Shown piece by piece: positions 34,181 to 47,138 of a DNA stretch of 64,000 bases. The stretch is from Crambe crambe. Its lineage: Eukaryota > Porifera > Demospongiae > Poecilosclerida > Crambeidae. The stretch covers positions 5,765,001-5,829,000 of the forward strand of contig OZ004584.1 of NCBI GenBank assembly GCA_963924555.1. Reading direction: 5' to 3'. A model generated the notes under the pieces. That model was not told where the DNA came from. It made no database searches and saw only the letters and a program-made list of their open reading frames with translations. Both the position numbers and the translations under genes were made by a program. Position 1 is the stretch's first letter, and the number at the start of each line of letters is the position of its first letter.

Positions 34181-35146
34181 AGAAATTATGCACCCACTTC
34201 CAAGCTATAGCAAACCAATCAATCTACAGGATACTCACAGACTAGCAGAAAGGTATGTTTTTATTGAGGACATTAAAAACAGGTTCTAGCCAATAGTCCA
34301 CTTTCTCCTACATACATTGCAAAAAAATCCTAGCCACTGCTGAGTGGTCACACGTACCTGGTCAAGCCAGGATGGCATGCCTGTGCACTAAGCAGGCACT
34401 ATGAGCCAGTGCTGGCAACCTCCTGGAGCCTGGGCTAGGAACTCACAGGAGGACTAACTATCTCTTCTCAGCAAGTGGTGTGGGCACCCAAAGTCCCACC
34501 TGGGCCACAACTGATATTGTGAGAGATAGCCAGTTTGATTTGCACCCATGCAGGTAGCTACGTACATGTACCCATTTTCAGCTGGGTGGATAGGATATTC
34601 ACAGCAAATTAATGCTGGTGAAAAGAATGGATAAACACCATATGTCACATATGTACAGCAGAGGACAAACTCCATCAAGCCCACCGGCCAATTCTTAGAA
34701 TATCGTTAGAAGGCTGCTAGCGATGCCAATAAGTACATACGTACATACATGTCCATTGCATTGTGCACATGGCAGGCCTATGTTTACAAAGCAAAGCAAT
34801 TAACCTTTACAGGAAGTTAGTGGACCAGCAGACCCACTTCAAGCTGTAGGTTAATACTTTCCACTTAGACAGTTATCAATATATCATTGGTATGTAAACT
34901 TAGCATTACCACATAGAGACTCTATACTGTACTATCAACTTGCTATGATTGTAAACTTAATGATGCCAAAATTTTATAATTACACACTATCAGCTATTGC
35001 TGTGTATGTGAATCTAAATACAATGGTATTGTCTTACATGTCATTACAGGTATCAAGATCTATTTACAGTTCAGTGACGCTTTCAATACCACATTATAAG
35101 CTATTGCTATTTAGTGATACTTTAATTTTTTAAAAACTATCAGTTT

Positions 35147-35458
35147 TTGTTATGTGAACTCACTAACTCTAAAGCAGATTTATTTATTAAACAAGTCATA
35201 GTGCCATCATTACACTTATTACATGTCGTTTTACAGCACGGACTACTAATAATTATAAGAATTCAAAATCCAATTGATCCATTATACAGTTCAGTGGTGT
35301 TTTCAATCTTTCTCCCTGTCACAGTGCATGGTAGCACAGCTGGTGTTGTAGCTATGTGTACAATCTGTAATGTTATCATGAGCAAGCTGATTGGCCAGAG
35401 CATTGCTGGTTGTCTATCTCGTAAAGTTTTGATTATAGCTACGTACGTCACATCATAA
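35147..35458 (+). CDS. Unrecognised hydrophobic ORF
   Basis: 103 codons rich in hydrophobic residues, with two stretches that could span a membrane (HGLLIIIRI; SSVVFSIFLPV...AGVVAMCTICNVI). A shorter frame just before it (34945-35133) repeats the YSSV..SI motif, suggesting a local duplication. No family recognised and no splice sites that convincingly extend it. It may be the remnant of a multipass membrane protein. Confidence 0.2.
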   Translation: MLCELTNSKADLFIKQVIVPSLHLLHVVLQHGLLIIIRIQNPIDPLYSSVVFSIFLPVTVHGSTAGVVAMCTICNVIMSKLIGQSIAGCLSRKVLIIATYVTS

Positions 35459-35571
35459 CTTATCACTAGCCACCAATCAGATCAACGCTTCACACCTGCA
35501 GAGTATTATGCCTCAAGGGACAATTATAAACATGATTTGATCATGATATAGAAACCCTCAGTCCCAGTAGA

Positions 35572-35965
35572 ACCCTCAGGATTGTGGACGAGGTTTTTGG
35601 GGTACCCTCAGGACTCTACACAAGGCCTTAGGGTACCCTTAGGACTCTACACAAGGCCTTAGGGTACCCTCACGATTCTACACAAGGCCTTAGGGTACCC
35701 TAGGACTCTACACAAGGCCTTAGGGTACCCTCAGGACTCTACACAAGGCCTTAGGGTACCCTCAGGACTCTACACAAGGCCTTAGGGTACCCTCATGATT
35801 CTACACAGGCCTTAGGGTACCCTCAGGACTCTACACAAGGCCTTATAAGGTACCCTCATTCTACACAAGGCCTTTGGATGCTCTCAGGATTTACATGAGA
35901 CTTTTGAATGCTGTCAGGATTTTACACACGGCCTTTGGGTATACCTTTGGTACCTTCAGGATTTC
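35572..35965. repeat. 31-bp minisatellite, about 12 units
   Basis: Unit close to CCCTCAGGACTCTACACAAG followed by GCCTTAGGGTA. The central copies are almost identical and the end copies increasingly diverged, as expected for a homogenised array. Confidence 0.9.
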
Positions 35966-36868
35966 AATGTTTCAAGAACCATTATGTTGCTAAGCAGCAT
36001 GAGTCTGTAAGGGAATGCTATGAATTTCAGGGACTTGAAAACTGAACACAAAGTTCACACGGAAACGTTTTATCTTGTAATTTCTGTATAATATAAAAAT
36101 CAGGTTTTACGTATGTACAGCAGAGGACAAACTCCATGAAGCCCACTGGCCAATTCTTGGAATATCGTTAGCGATAAAAAATTTAATTATGTTTGAACAC
36201 ATGCAGTAAAATTACTGGGTTCTGATGACTAAAACTTAATTACTGACACACTATCAATACGTAACTTCATAAGGATTGATCTTGATAATGCACCTTCCAA
36301 GACAGTTGTACAAGTAGTACTTTTCAGAGCTGCAAAAGAGCATTTACTGGGTTCTGATGACTAAAACTTAATTACTGCCACACTTTCAATACGTAATTTA
36401 ATTATGCTTAATTTGATTGAATGATAGAAATTTGGTGAAGCTGCTACGTACTCAGTTACGTATGTATACTGTGCATACAAGTCACATGCACAGCCAAAAT
36501 TGTGTGACTGCCAAGCTACAGGTTGGTTGAGGAGAGAGAAGATTGTTTGCTTATTGACATAATATACCACTAGCCATTGTTCAGAACAATAGCTGGTGGC
36601 CTCTTGTGTAAACAAGCAAAGTCTTCTCCCTCAACCAACCTGCAATCCTCTGTAGTTCCTTCCTTTCCGGAAGTATGTTTTGAAGCAATAGTATTATACT
36701 ATATAATTATATGTAGATGAAGTAATAATACCATGCACTGTTCAGTATGTTTTTTTAACGTTGCACACACATGCCAAGCTATAGTCCATTCTTTTCCTGG
36801 AATTATATATGCATATTTTGAAGAATTTCCACTGGTAAGATGAAGGGTTCAACTGCTCAGTAGGTACG

Positions 36869-36957
36869 CTGTAAAAATGAAAGTGTTTACTGCACACTAT
36901 TTACAGTTTTATTTTTAGTGTGTGACAATATTTAGTCACACTTTCATTTTTACAGTA
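36869..36957. mobile_element. Foldback MITE, CTGTAAAAATGAAAGTGT family
   Basis: Ends CTGTAAAAATGAAAGTGT and ACACTTTCATTTTTACAG. It also contains TTTTTAGTGTGTGACAATAT. Other members are at 45112-45230 and (half) at 10998-11062. It sits eight bases from the next element. Confidence 0.75.
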
Positions 36958-36963
36958 CATAAT

Positions 36964-37111
36964 TACCGTATAGCAAAAAAATTTCGTGGGTCAAAATATT
37001 TCGTGGTTTTGCAAATATTGATGTGTGAATCATTCTCGTGTATTATTTTCAAAAACCAAAAAAATCCACGAAAATTTTGACCCACGAAATATTTTTTTTG
37101 CTATACAGTAT
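36964..37111. mobile_element. Foldback MITE with CCGTATAGCAAAAAAA ends
   Basis: Left TACCGTATAGCAAAAAAA TTTCGTGGGTC; the right end is the complement (GACCCACGAAAT ... TTTGCTATACAGTA). TA flanks both ends, which would fit a Tc1/mariner-type insertion. A decayed relative (TTCGTGGG, ACGAAACCAC) lies at the right edge of the window near 63930-64000. Confidence 0.75.
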
Positions 37112-37444
37112 ACTTGTTGGACATCTGAATCAGAAAAATAAAAGAACTGATGAGCTCTCATCAGTACAATGTCCATCATTCGAAAACATGAGAGATGCAT
37201 AGTTGTTCTTGCCTCATTTATCTGGCACCAGAACTAATGATGCTTTCTCTTTGTTCATAAGCTGTAAATTAAGTTGAAGATTCGCCACATTAGGTCTTTA
37301 TTTGACTTTCTCCTTGTCCAATCAAATGCTCTATTGAGCTACTCATACTGTTTAGATTACGTAGGTACGTATGGAGGTTTTAGGGAATCTTGCAAAAATT
37401 GGTCGTCAGGTGTCTGACTACTACGCATGCACACTGCTTGAATT

Positions 37445-37651
37445 TTGAAATTGCAGACTAATGCTGCATTATTACGATTCCTATCACTCCTAGTCCTCCT
37501 AATTTCAGTAACCACACTTATATCCAACTTAAATACCTACTTCACTCCTCCTTCAGCAACAAGTGGGTCGAGTAACCCCTTACCCATACCCATCACCAAA
37601 CACAAGAACCACAGCAGTATTACAAAACTACTATTCCTACTTCACTCTTAG
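37445..37651 (+). pseudogene. Hydrophobic-segment ORF, member of a dispersed family
   Basis: 68 codons with a strong hydrophobic run (LLRFLSLLVLLISVTTLI) followed by Ser/Thr/Pro-rich sequence. It could be a signal anchor. The 5' part (about 37377-37460) also matches about 50758-50835 and the body matches about 8237-8400, so this is a repeated sequence. A CAG just before ACTAATGCTGC could be a splice acceptor, but no partner exon was found. Confidence 0.25.
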
Positions 37652-38639
37652 GCCTCCTAAAATTAATGGAACCACAGCAATAAAAAAAATTACAAAATTA
37701 CTATTTCTACTTCACTCCTAGGCCTCATAAGGTGTATACCACATGACTGTGTGGTGGTGATGGAGATCCAGTCCCACCCTCAACTGATACATTATACAGT
37801 TGAACCAAATAGCCCCAAGAGGTTCAGTTCCACTTAATTAATTTTTAATGCTACACCACCACACAACACCTGCTGGTTATAATTAATTTGATTAAAGTAG
37901 CTGGACTAGAACACAAAACTGGGCATGCTCACTAACTGGGCATGCTCACTTCTAAATTTTATGACTATCCCTACTTCACTTTTATTTGGAAGAAATTTTT
38001 TGCGCTCACTTGTACAAGTAAGGTTGTTGGGGGTGGGCTGGATTTCCTACATGGAAAGCAATATACGTATGTGGCTGTGGCTGGAGAGTGGAGACTAACA
38101 TTTGTAGAAGGAGTCTGCAATGAAAATTGATAAGTGTTGATAGCATAGGTGGTGAAATGTAAAGGTTTGTTTACAGTATAGAGACAGTCTCAGTACTGTA
38201 GAGTTTGTCATAATTATTCAGAAACACATTGAGAAAACAGTATTGTGTGCAGAACTATAGGCTAATATAAGGCTTCTTATGCTTATAAATAATTGGAACT
38301 TCCAAGTCTAAATGGTCATGTTTCATAGAACTGAGTGGTTTCTGGTTGTATTACAAAATGGAGATAATTGGCAGTCACACAGGGCAGTGTTGAGGCATGT
38401 CAAAAGAGGTGAATATCAAGTTAAATCCCGTTGGTATGTTCTCCACCTTATTTATAATAGACCTTATGTGACAAGCAGACACCCAAATATTCCATCACTT
38501 GTGTCAAATAGCTTGGACGTTTAAAGTGTCCTGCACATGTTCAATGCATGTGGACACAATTAATACCCCATAGTATGCAGACACACACATACTTAAAAAG
38601 GATCTGTAAGAGGGAAGGGGGAAATCAATGAATACTTTG

Positions 38640-39903
38640 TAGCTAATTTTGAACATGGGTGGCAAGCAACTGGGAAGAATTTAAATGTCCATGATTATTA
38701 CTCCGACTTGTGATTAAGTAATCCTACCCTTTTTCATGATTATAATTAACTAGTTACTATGCACATTGCATGTCCAAATATTATCCAGACTTGTGATTTC
38801 CTTCTTTCCATGATTTTAATTGTACGTGTGTGCTAATAATAGAACTTAAACTAGGGCTATATTTATGCACATGCTCAAAGACTGAGCAGCTGGAACATAA
38901 TTATTATGCATGCCAATTGCCCCATACATAATAGTTATTGTAACAAGAAACGAAAATGAACGTTCATGAACTTACAAGACTTTAATACGTAGGTATTGCA
39001 CTATAAGCATATAGTAAGACCCCTTTCCTCAGGGTCTTGCATGGGTATAAGGCTGATGAAAAGAGTGAGAGAATACTAGTTATATTTTATCAATGTATAT
39101 AAAATACGTATACAAGAGATTATAACTTCAACTTATGGTGTCAATGCCATATAAAACTGATTAAGTTTCCTCTCTACAGTACACTATTTACACATTTTTG
39201 TAGTAAATAATATTTTAATGACAAAACAAAATAAAATAACAAAATACTTGCAGTGGACTGACACTCTTTGTAGCTAGCTTTGAACATGGGTGGGCAAGCG
39301 ACTGGGAAGAATTTAAATGTCCATGATTATAGCTAGCTCTGACTTGCAATTAAGTAATCCTACCCTTTTTCATGATTATAGTTATAAAACTCTAACTAGT
39401 TACTAGGATAAACATGTCCAAATATTATCCTGACTTGTGATTTCCATGATTTTAATTGTGTGTGTGCTAATAATAGAACTTTAACTACGTAGTTACTAAA
39501 AATATTCATGCATATGCTCAAAGACTAAGCAGCTGGAATGCCAATTATCCTATACATAATAGCTAAAGTAAGCCATAACAATGAAAGATGAACGTTCATG
39601 AACTTACAAGACTTTATTTAATAGATGTTGCACTATAAGACCCCTTTTCTCTCAGGGTCTTGGGTATGAGGCTGATGAAAAGATTGAGAATAGTACAGTC
39701 GATTGGTTTTAGAACAACACGAATGCAAAGTTACTGTTAGGCATGGGGCTAATATGCTGGCATAATAATGGGAATAATAGGGCCTCACTGGAATAGCAGC
39801 ATAATAGGCTAAAAAGCCAGAATAATAGGCTTCAGTCATTGTTATAGCTCGCTCCCTTGCCTATACACATGGGTGCTTTTGAGTGCCAGTATTGCATTCT
39901 GAG

Positions 39904-39940
<37 letters not shown>

Positions 39941-40240
39941 TCCTTTTGGGGATCAGCAAGAAAACTGTTAAATGCTCAAAATAATAATATATAATGTGAC
40001 ATTTTTGTTGAGAGTAATAGGCTACTATGAAAAGAATAATGGGTCTGCTGGAGGAGCACTGCAGAATAGAATAATAGGCCAAAAAAAGAGCATATTAGCC
40101 CCATGCCTAGTTACTGTAATCGTTCCTATCAAAATATATAAAATAGACGAGAGATCAATTAACACATTTTTGTAGTAAATAATATTTTAATAATAATAAC
40201 AAAACAAAAGCAAAATAATGGAGTGGACTGACACTCAATA
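38640..40240. repeat. 620-bp tandem duplication, second copy interrupted
   Basis: Copy 1 (38640-39262) and copy 2 (39270-40240) share, in order, GAACATGGGTGG, ATTTAAATGTCCATGATTAT, GACTTGTGATTTCC, ATGAACGTTCATGAACTTAC, TCAGGGTCTTG, CACATTTTTGTAGTAAATAA and GGAGTGGACTGACACTC-like blocks. Copy 2 is longer by the hAT-like element at 39738-40109. Confidence 0.8.
39730..40117. mobile_element. hAT-like MITE with 8-bp target duplication
   Basis: The body 39738-40109 (372 bp) starts TAGGCATGGGGCTAATATGC and ends with the complement (GCATATTAGCCCCATGCCTA). It is flanked by GTTACTGT on both sides. Subterminal copies of AATAATAGG occur several times in the body, the sort of array a transposase could bind. 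It contains a poly-T run and no reading frame of note. Confidence 0.85.
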
Positions 40241-40871
40241 CTAGATATAGTGGCATGAGGTCTCTCATTACTAAAACAATAACACAGATGCATTAACTAT
40301 GTTGATTATTCATACTTTATGATAGTTATAGCCTCATTGTCTTGCAGTGGTATATAATCTTGCCATATCATGTCTGATGCAAGGTGCCACCAGACACTTG
40401 TCTTCTGAAGGCTAACTTGTTATTGATACTCCATGAACTCTTGACCCTTGATACCTTGGATAGCATTTCAACGTGCTTTAATCTGCACATAACAACAAAA
40501 TGCATAATTATTATGTTATTATGAACAGAAGGATTTCTTATAGATAGTATTAGCCATGTGGTGCATAATATGGTGTGTAGCTATAATTATGTGAACATCA
40601 ATTGAGCTTAATCCCTTTTTGATTGAACCAGATTCGACACAATCCCTGATTTGACAAGGCATTGAACTACATACATAATACACAAAAGTACGTAGAAGTA
40701 CTATTGTTAAATATACAATCTCCTCCAGTTTTTGTTGTTGTGTGCAGATTAAAACATATGAAATGCTATCCAAGGTCATGTTATCGTAACAAGTTTTTAG
40801 TAGCCTTCAGAAGACATGCTTGCATCAAGACTTGAGATATTACCTTAATTGGCAAGTTAAGCCAGCTCTAT

Positions 40872-40961
40872 TATTATTGTAATTAGCGTCGTCCCCAGGC
40901 TCTAAAATTTTGCGGAGGCAGACATAATTTTAGAGCCTGGGTACGAGGCTATTATTGTAAT
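40872..40961. mobile_element. Tiny foldback MITE with TAGCCTCGTACCCAGG-type ends
   Basis: The 68-bp core TAGCGTCGTCCCCAGGCTC ... GAGCCTGGGTACGAGGCTA folds on itself almost completely (CTCTAAAATT with AATTTTAGAG). It is flanked by the direct repeat TATTATTGTAAT on both sides. Confidence 0.7.
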
Positions 40962-43614
40962 GTGCATGTTGTTTTAGTACTAGACCTCGTGCCACTGGTC
41001 AGTCCTCTATTTATATACAGCTAATACTAAAGATTAATGTGTAGCTACATGTATGAAAGTTACAGATAGTTTTTATAACTAATTAAATGTGTAAAATTAA
41101 TTATTAAACTGTATATATATATACCAAATTAGAGTTAACACAGTATGGTGATAGTCACATGCAGGTATACGGTACATTGTAGGTCAAGTATCAATCATAT
41201 GATATTGTGATCCACCATGTGATGGCTCTAGGCATTATAATTTGTCATGTGATGATAGCTATGATTATTTAAGTTATTTTTGGGTTATTGATAAAAATTA
41301 TTATTGCATCATGACTATTAATAGCTATGAATACTTAATGTCTCTTGGGACCTGGTATTTCAGAGTTGGGGGGAGCCTTTTTGGGTTAATAAGGCAGTGA
41401 AATAGCACACGGATTTATTATCTGATCTGATGCAATTTGCTTTATTAAATACTAGCTACAATGTCATGTGAATTATTTTTTTTGGAAAAAATGATAGCGG
41501 TCAGATGTTGACCTGTCTGACCTTGTGTTTACCCAGTTAGTTGATCTAATTACACTGCTACTTACCACTGTGGATATTATATTGCTGCACATGATTGACT
41601 GTCATTTCATTACTATAAAAATAATGGCAAAAACAAGAAGAAGTAATTTGAAACACTATCGGCTACAGATAGAGAATGCTTTCATCAACAGCACGGGAGC
41701 GGTGGCTATATGTACATTAGTGATTATTGTACTTGTTGGGGTTTACTGATCAAGTAGCTAAGTAAATTATTATTATTTCTGATTATACAGCCCAAAAAGA
41801 AAAGCTAAGCCAAAAAACTGACTAACTGTCTCAGTCATCATCTAGCTAGAATTGTACATATATGGTCAAGTGTCATGAGAGTCGGGTTCACGCCTCCATA
41901 TGTGCTAATCGAAGGCTGCAGTTGTCAGGGGCCTCTGTGTCTGGGATGGAGGTCCATGACAGTACTGTAGGAACAGGACATTATGATTTGGAGCACATGT
42001 TGGTCACATGTTGGTCACAAGCAGTATTACGTACGTAGCTATGATTATAGCTAATAGACTTATTCCATCATGCATGCATTACTACAAGTAAACCACCTGC
42101 ATGTACCAACATAAAGAATGTAATATGGTGGAACAGTGGAACCTCTATTATACATATGTATGTGAGACCAGCTATTCTGATATTGTCAAGTCTCCAAAAT
42201 CAATTTTTGGAAAGAAGGAAAGGCACAACATTCCGATCTAGACTTATTATCTACTGCCACGCATGAACATACGTGACAGTTATAAATTGAAGCCAATAAA
42301 CAGTAAGAGCACATGCACAGCTGACTCAGATTGAGAACTATCATGAAGCACTTTGTGCAATTATCCAGCCCTGATGTTTGCACACACAGGGATGCTAGAT
42401 CTAGGGCGTCGTTTGTTGGAGCCTGCTAATACAGCATTCAAGTGCAAACTCTTGAGGTAGAGTGATATTCCCCCTTTGCATTATTATGCCAAATGTTATT
42501 ATAACTTCTATTTCCTCCAGTGCATATTTGGGCTCAGAGCTACAAAATTATTGGATTCCCAAAAATTCTTATAGCTAGCAAGCTAATTGCTTACAGTCCA
42601 AAATGGTAAGAGCCACGTCTGCAGCACATTATCAGCAAGCCCGTTGATGTTTCATTGTGTTGACTGTCTTAACTGGATCATTGATTTTTATTATGATTCT
42701 GAGAGTTCACTTTCTTAATGTGCTATTTTTAGCACTATAATAACAATAAGTTGAATTTTTGTACTTTGTGCATTGTCCCCCATATTATAATAATTATTAC
42801 AGACCTGGAAAGCAAAATGATATTAGATGATGTACTAAGAATGTGCTTAGCAGATACGTAACTTCCAGCCTTATGGATAAAATAATAATACTTGATTTTG
42901 TATTATGTATTAAATGTACTATATAATTATATTATGTGGTCATTTCTGTGTCTTTCTTTAAGACTGTTCTGTTGGAGAGTCTCACACACTTCCAGGAGTT
43001 GCCTTTGCACGTGTTGCTATAACTCTAACGGAAGCAAATAGGTAGTGTTCAGGTACAAAGTCTCTTACGTAATTGATACCAACAGTTTGAGGCATTGATA
43101 ATTTTACTTGTGCTCAATTGTTGTATTTAGCAGGAAGTCTTGGCTATAGTTATTACTGTTCTCAGTGATGGTTCTGCTTATAATGATTGCATGCGTATCT
43201 ATTCAGACAGCTACTACGTACGTATGCATAACCCAGAACTAGGTCAGTCTTGCATTTATGCTAATGATTATGCATGTATAGTTGTCAATACTGTATGCGT
43301 ATTGTATGAAGCATGGTTTGTCTGCTGCCTGGCCAGTGGCCGCCATGCATAGCATGTAGCTACATATTTTTTTTTTTGAAAAATTAATTACAGTTCTGGA
43401 CACAATCCATTCATTGCTTTTTGTGGTCTAGAATGAACATGTTGGACATAGAGGTTCATACGGTTTCTCCAATTATCACAGTTCTTATTGTCAATTAGCT
43501 AGTGTAAAAGCCTGTGAAGGAATATTTTAATCACCATTATTTTCTTGTTAATATTGCTAATTCCATGACTATTCTCCGAAAGTGTAGTGTTTGAACTGCT
43601 ACATACATGCCTAC

Positions 43615-43990
43615 ATATTCCAGCTCCTCCACCACCCACTCTGTGCATGTCCCAACAGGCTATTTCAGCCTCCCTAAAGAGACCACTTCTCCATTAATGC
43701 CATTCCACACATGTCCCAACAGTGTCTATTCCAGCTAGCTACTTCAGCCTCCCTAAATCTTCCCACTCTGCCATCTTCAACCTCCCTGAGAGATCACCTC
43801 TCTATAATCATTAAGACCACTCTTTTATGTCCTGACAGCTACTTCAAGCTCCCTAAAGGGATGGTCACCTCTTATTAGGCCACTCCGAACATGTCCCAAC
43901 AGCACTTATTCCAGCTAGTTCGACTTCCCAAAGAGACCACCTCTCTATTAAGGCCACTCCACCATGCCCCAACAGTACCTCCTTCAAGAG
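43615..43990. repeat. Degenerate minisatellite, about 80-bp unit
   Basis: Five to six units built on ATGTCCCAACAG ... TTCCAGCTA ... CTTCAGCCTCCCTAAA ... GAGACCACCTCTC ... TTAAGGCCACTC. The frames on both strands across it are by-products. Confidence 0.75.
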
Positions 43991-44099
43991 GGGCAGGACC
44001 ACGTGTTCTGGCCCATGGGGTGATTGCAGGCAGACCTTCTGAATTGCTGTTATTATATAACCGATCATCATCCTCCAAGATGCACAAGGTTGCTGATTG

Positions 44100-44238
44100 C
44101 TGTCTGTTGGGGTGAAAATTTAGTAGCACAAATAAGGAGAAATCTTTAATTGCCTGTCTATTGGGTGAAAATTTAGTGGCACACAAATAAGGAGAAATCT
44201 TTAACTGCCCGTCTATTGGGTGAAAATATAGTGGCAAT
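44100..44238. repeat. 58-bp tandem repeat, about 2.5 copies
   Basis: GTCTATTGGGTGAAAATTTA followed by GTGGCACACAAATAAGGAGAAATCTTTAA is repeated; three starts are visible. Confidence 0.8.
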
Positions 44239-45111
44239 TCTGACTGATTCTGTATATGCTGATAGTAGCTAGCCGGCTCTTCAACACCTTTAGTGCTAGT
44301 GAACTGTTAAAACTCCTGTGTGCATTCACATCCTAGGATGCACAAAGTGTATACTTCCACATTGTGCATAGGAGTCTCCACCTAAATTACTGGAAATCTA
44401 TGATTGGCATCATCAGCTTGGTGGAGATTAACAATCTATTGACTCTTTCCCTTTGATGGAAGTTAACAACAGGTGTCCATCAGGAACTGGATGTCATGAC
44501 ATTGAATGAGTCACAATACCTCGGGATCTATTCTGACCTCAGTGTACTTCACAGTGTCTCCAACTCTTACTGAATTGTTCGCTGCTTAAATACTCCCTGT
44601 GATGTGATGTTATGTTCTATTTTGTTTTTTGCTTTTTATTTGCAAATTTGGATGGTAATTCATGGATGAGATATAGCCTATACAGAAGCTATGATAAAAA
44701 AAAAAGCTTAGCTATCATTAGAGTTAACTTTTGTTTTTAATTAAGTACCAAAAGCAGACTATTCCTAGAATTCATTCTGTGGAGTGGAAAAAGAGGGTCA
44801 CTCAGAACATAATTGAGTATCACAGTATTATGTAATAATTAGTACCAAATATGTAGCTACAACACAGTTTCTTAGTCTTCCACCGTGAAAAAAAGTCCCC
44901 CACACACTACATAGCTACATAGCTATCTATAACTGCTTACATAATACACAAGGGATATTTACAGCAATCTGTGTTTACAAGTATTGTATTTACTTATATG
45001 GACCTGCTCCTTTCTGTATTAGAAAGCTATACTAATTAAACACTGTCACAAAGCTTCCTTCACAGTAAGCAAGTTTTTCTAAATATCGTATAATTGCTTA
45101 TGTAGATTAAA

Positions 45112-45230
45112 TATAAAAATGAAAGTGTGTACTGCACACTAAATTGTCCCAATACACACACTAAAAACAAAAAAAAGTGTGTGCATTGGGATAAAATGGT
45201 GTGCAGTAAACATTTTTGTTTTTACACAGT
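45112..45230. mobile_element. Foldback MITE, ATGAAAGTGTGTACTGCACAC family
   Basis: Left arm TAAAAATGAAAGTGTGTACT through CCAATACACACACT; right arm AGTGTGTGCATTGGGAT through GTGCAGTAAACATTTTTGTT. Same family as 36869-36957 with a longer body. Confidence 0.7.
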
Positions 45231-46734
45231 AGAATTATTGTGGCTGTTTATGTGCTAGCTACACACTCCTGTAGTAGGTTCCTTTCTGCTGGAAAGTTAC
45301 ACTAAAATGAACACTGCAAATTCCTTTCCTATACTTAGAGAAAAGCTAGTGTTTGGTGAGTGGCTCCCCGTTAGCACTGTTAGCCAGTTCCTTTCTATGA
45401 AGTTTACTTCTGTTCAGTATATCAGCTGTGAATGAAACGTAAATATTTCCATATATGGAATGCAAAGTAGCTAACAAGTGCATGTAATGGTAGTTTACAC
45501 ACTGCCTTGGAGTATATTCCTCCCACAAAATGGTGTGATTTCCTGACTGTGGTTTCCACCTAATTGTTTCATAACAGACACTGCCTACGAGAATTATGCT
45601 GGCAGATTAATCTGCCTTCGATACTACATGCTATATATAGCCACATTCAGACCTATCACTTGGAGGTGTGTATGAACCATTGCCAATCTCACAAAGTGTG
45701 GATTATCCATTACTGTATATGCAAGCATCAAATTAGGGCAGTGTGCACTTGCTTCATCTGATTTTGGAACTGTGTGCATGCTTTCACTTATAATACTATA
45801 TAAGTTATATTGTGGAGGCCTTCTAATTTTATTTTGATCCCACATAATCACAGTCCCCTTAATCCACGATCCCCTTCATCTAATTAATATCTGATCCCTC
45901 AATCTAATTTTGGGTTTATTAATGCAATCTTGATATCCACAATTTTAGACTGCATGGCGCCATGATTCTCATGATACTTGCAATTCTGTAATCGTTGCTG
46001 CCACTTTCTCTGATCAAGTATCACATTATCATAGTATTACGTAGCTACGTACATAGGCCATGTAGCTATTAACCAGAATTTTTAGACTTTAGTATTCAGT
46101 CATGAGGTCTACTTGTCAAATAAACAGTCTCTCTTACTATGCTTACTGTTTCTGAAATAAATCGTGGCATTTACCCCAAGATAAAACCATGCCACCATGA
46201 AGAATAAAATATATGTATAATTAATGTTGACTTACAACCTTGGAGAGATGAATTTGGTTGAGCTATAGTGGAGCTAGCTATGTATAATTTATAGGCCAAC
46301 CATTAGACAGGAATTAGGGGAAATTTCATAAAACCACGATAAATCTCTAAGGCTTTAATTCCGAAATATAAATTTCATGACCATTAATTTTTCGTGTGAA
46401 ATGTCAGACTGAAACTAAGTCATCAGATACACTGGACTGCTAAGGTAGAATGAAATTTTGTCCAAAATAATTAGAAGTTTTTGCCTACTGCAATTTCTTC
46501 CATGTAATAATGGCACTGCTCTATTCTGTGTGTACCGGTACTGCTATACTACAACTATAGTATTAAAGTACTTAGACAATAATTGCAGAAGTCTTTCTTC
46601 TGTGAAATGAAATAAAAAACAATTATTCTAATAGACTACAACTGCTTGAGATGACTGCATCTCTCTAGAACCATGGACATGAGCCCTTCCGTGAAACTGT
46701 GATACGAACCGGCTCAAGTGACAGCTAGACTATA

Positions 46735-47060
46735 CTTCACTACCAAGCAGTTCTGGAACTATACAGATCTTCTGCAAAAAAAAAACCTATACATACAATA
46801 GCTACTCATGTAACAATCTCTACCAAGCAGTTCTCTTCCGCAAAAACTATACTCATGTAACAATCTCTACCAAGCAGTTCTCGTAACTATAGCTATGTAC
46901 AGCTCTTCTGCACAAACCTAAAACCTACATGTAACAAGCAGCTCTCTTACACTGGAACTGCATGTACACTCAAGTTACAATATGCCTTAATATCGCCACT
47001 ACCAGTTCTCTTTACATTGGAACTATACAGCTCTTCCATGAAAATGTACTCAAGTGACAG
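46735..47060. repeat. Degenerate tandem repeat
   Basis: Four to five units containing CTACCAAGCAGTTCT, GAACTATACAG and CTCTTC(C/T)GCAAAA. No gene. Confidence 0.6.
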
Positions 47061-47138
47061 TCTGTATGTCAGATATTATTGGTGGACCATGTGCATCTCT
47101 CCAGGACTAGTCAGCATGCAGCTTACTATGTTACTATG

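Larger units (their letters stand above)
34655..36175. repeat. Pair of 57-bp direct repeats about 1.46 kb apart
   Basis: GTACAGCAGAGGACAAACTC and the following GCCAATTCTT.GAATATCGTTAG occur at about 34656-34713 and again at about 36116-36172. They bracket the hydrophobic ORF and the 31-bp minisatellite, so the interval could be one duplicated or mobile unit. Confidence 0.5.

Noticed and set aside
34320..34690. GC-richer stretch inspected as a possible tRNA or small RNA gene
   Set aside because: No cloverleaf, no GGTTCRANNCC T-loop motif and no A/B box pair seen.
43865..44237. Overlapping frames on both strands, one of 120 codons
   Set aside because: They cross the 80-bp and 58-bp tandem repeats; the open length comes from repetition.
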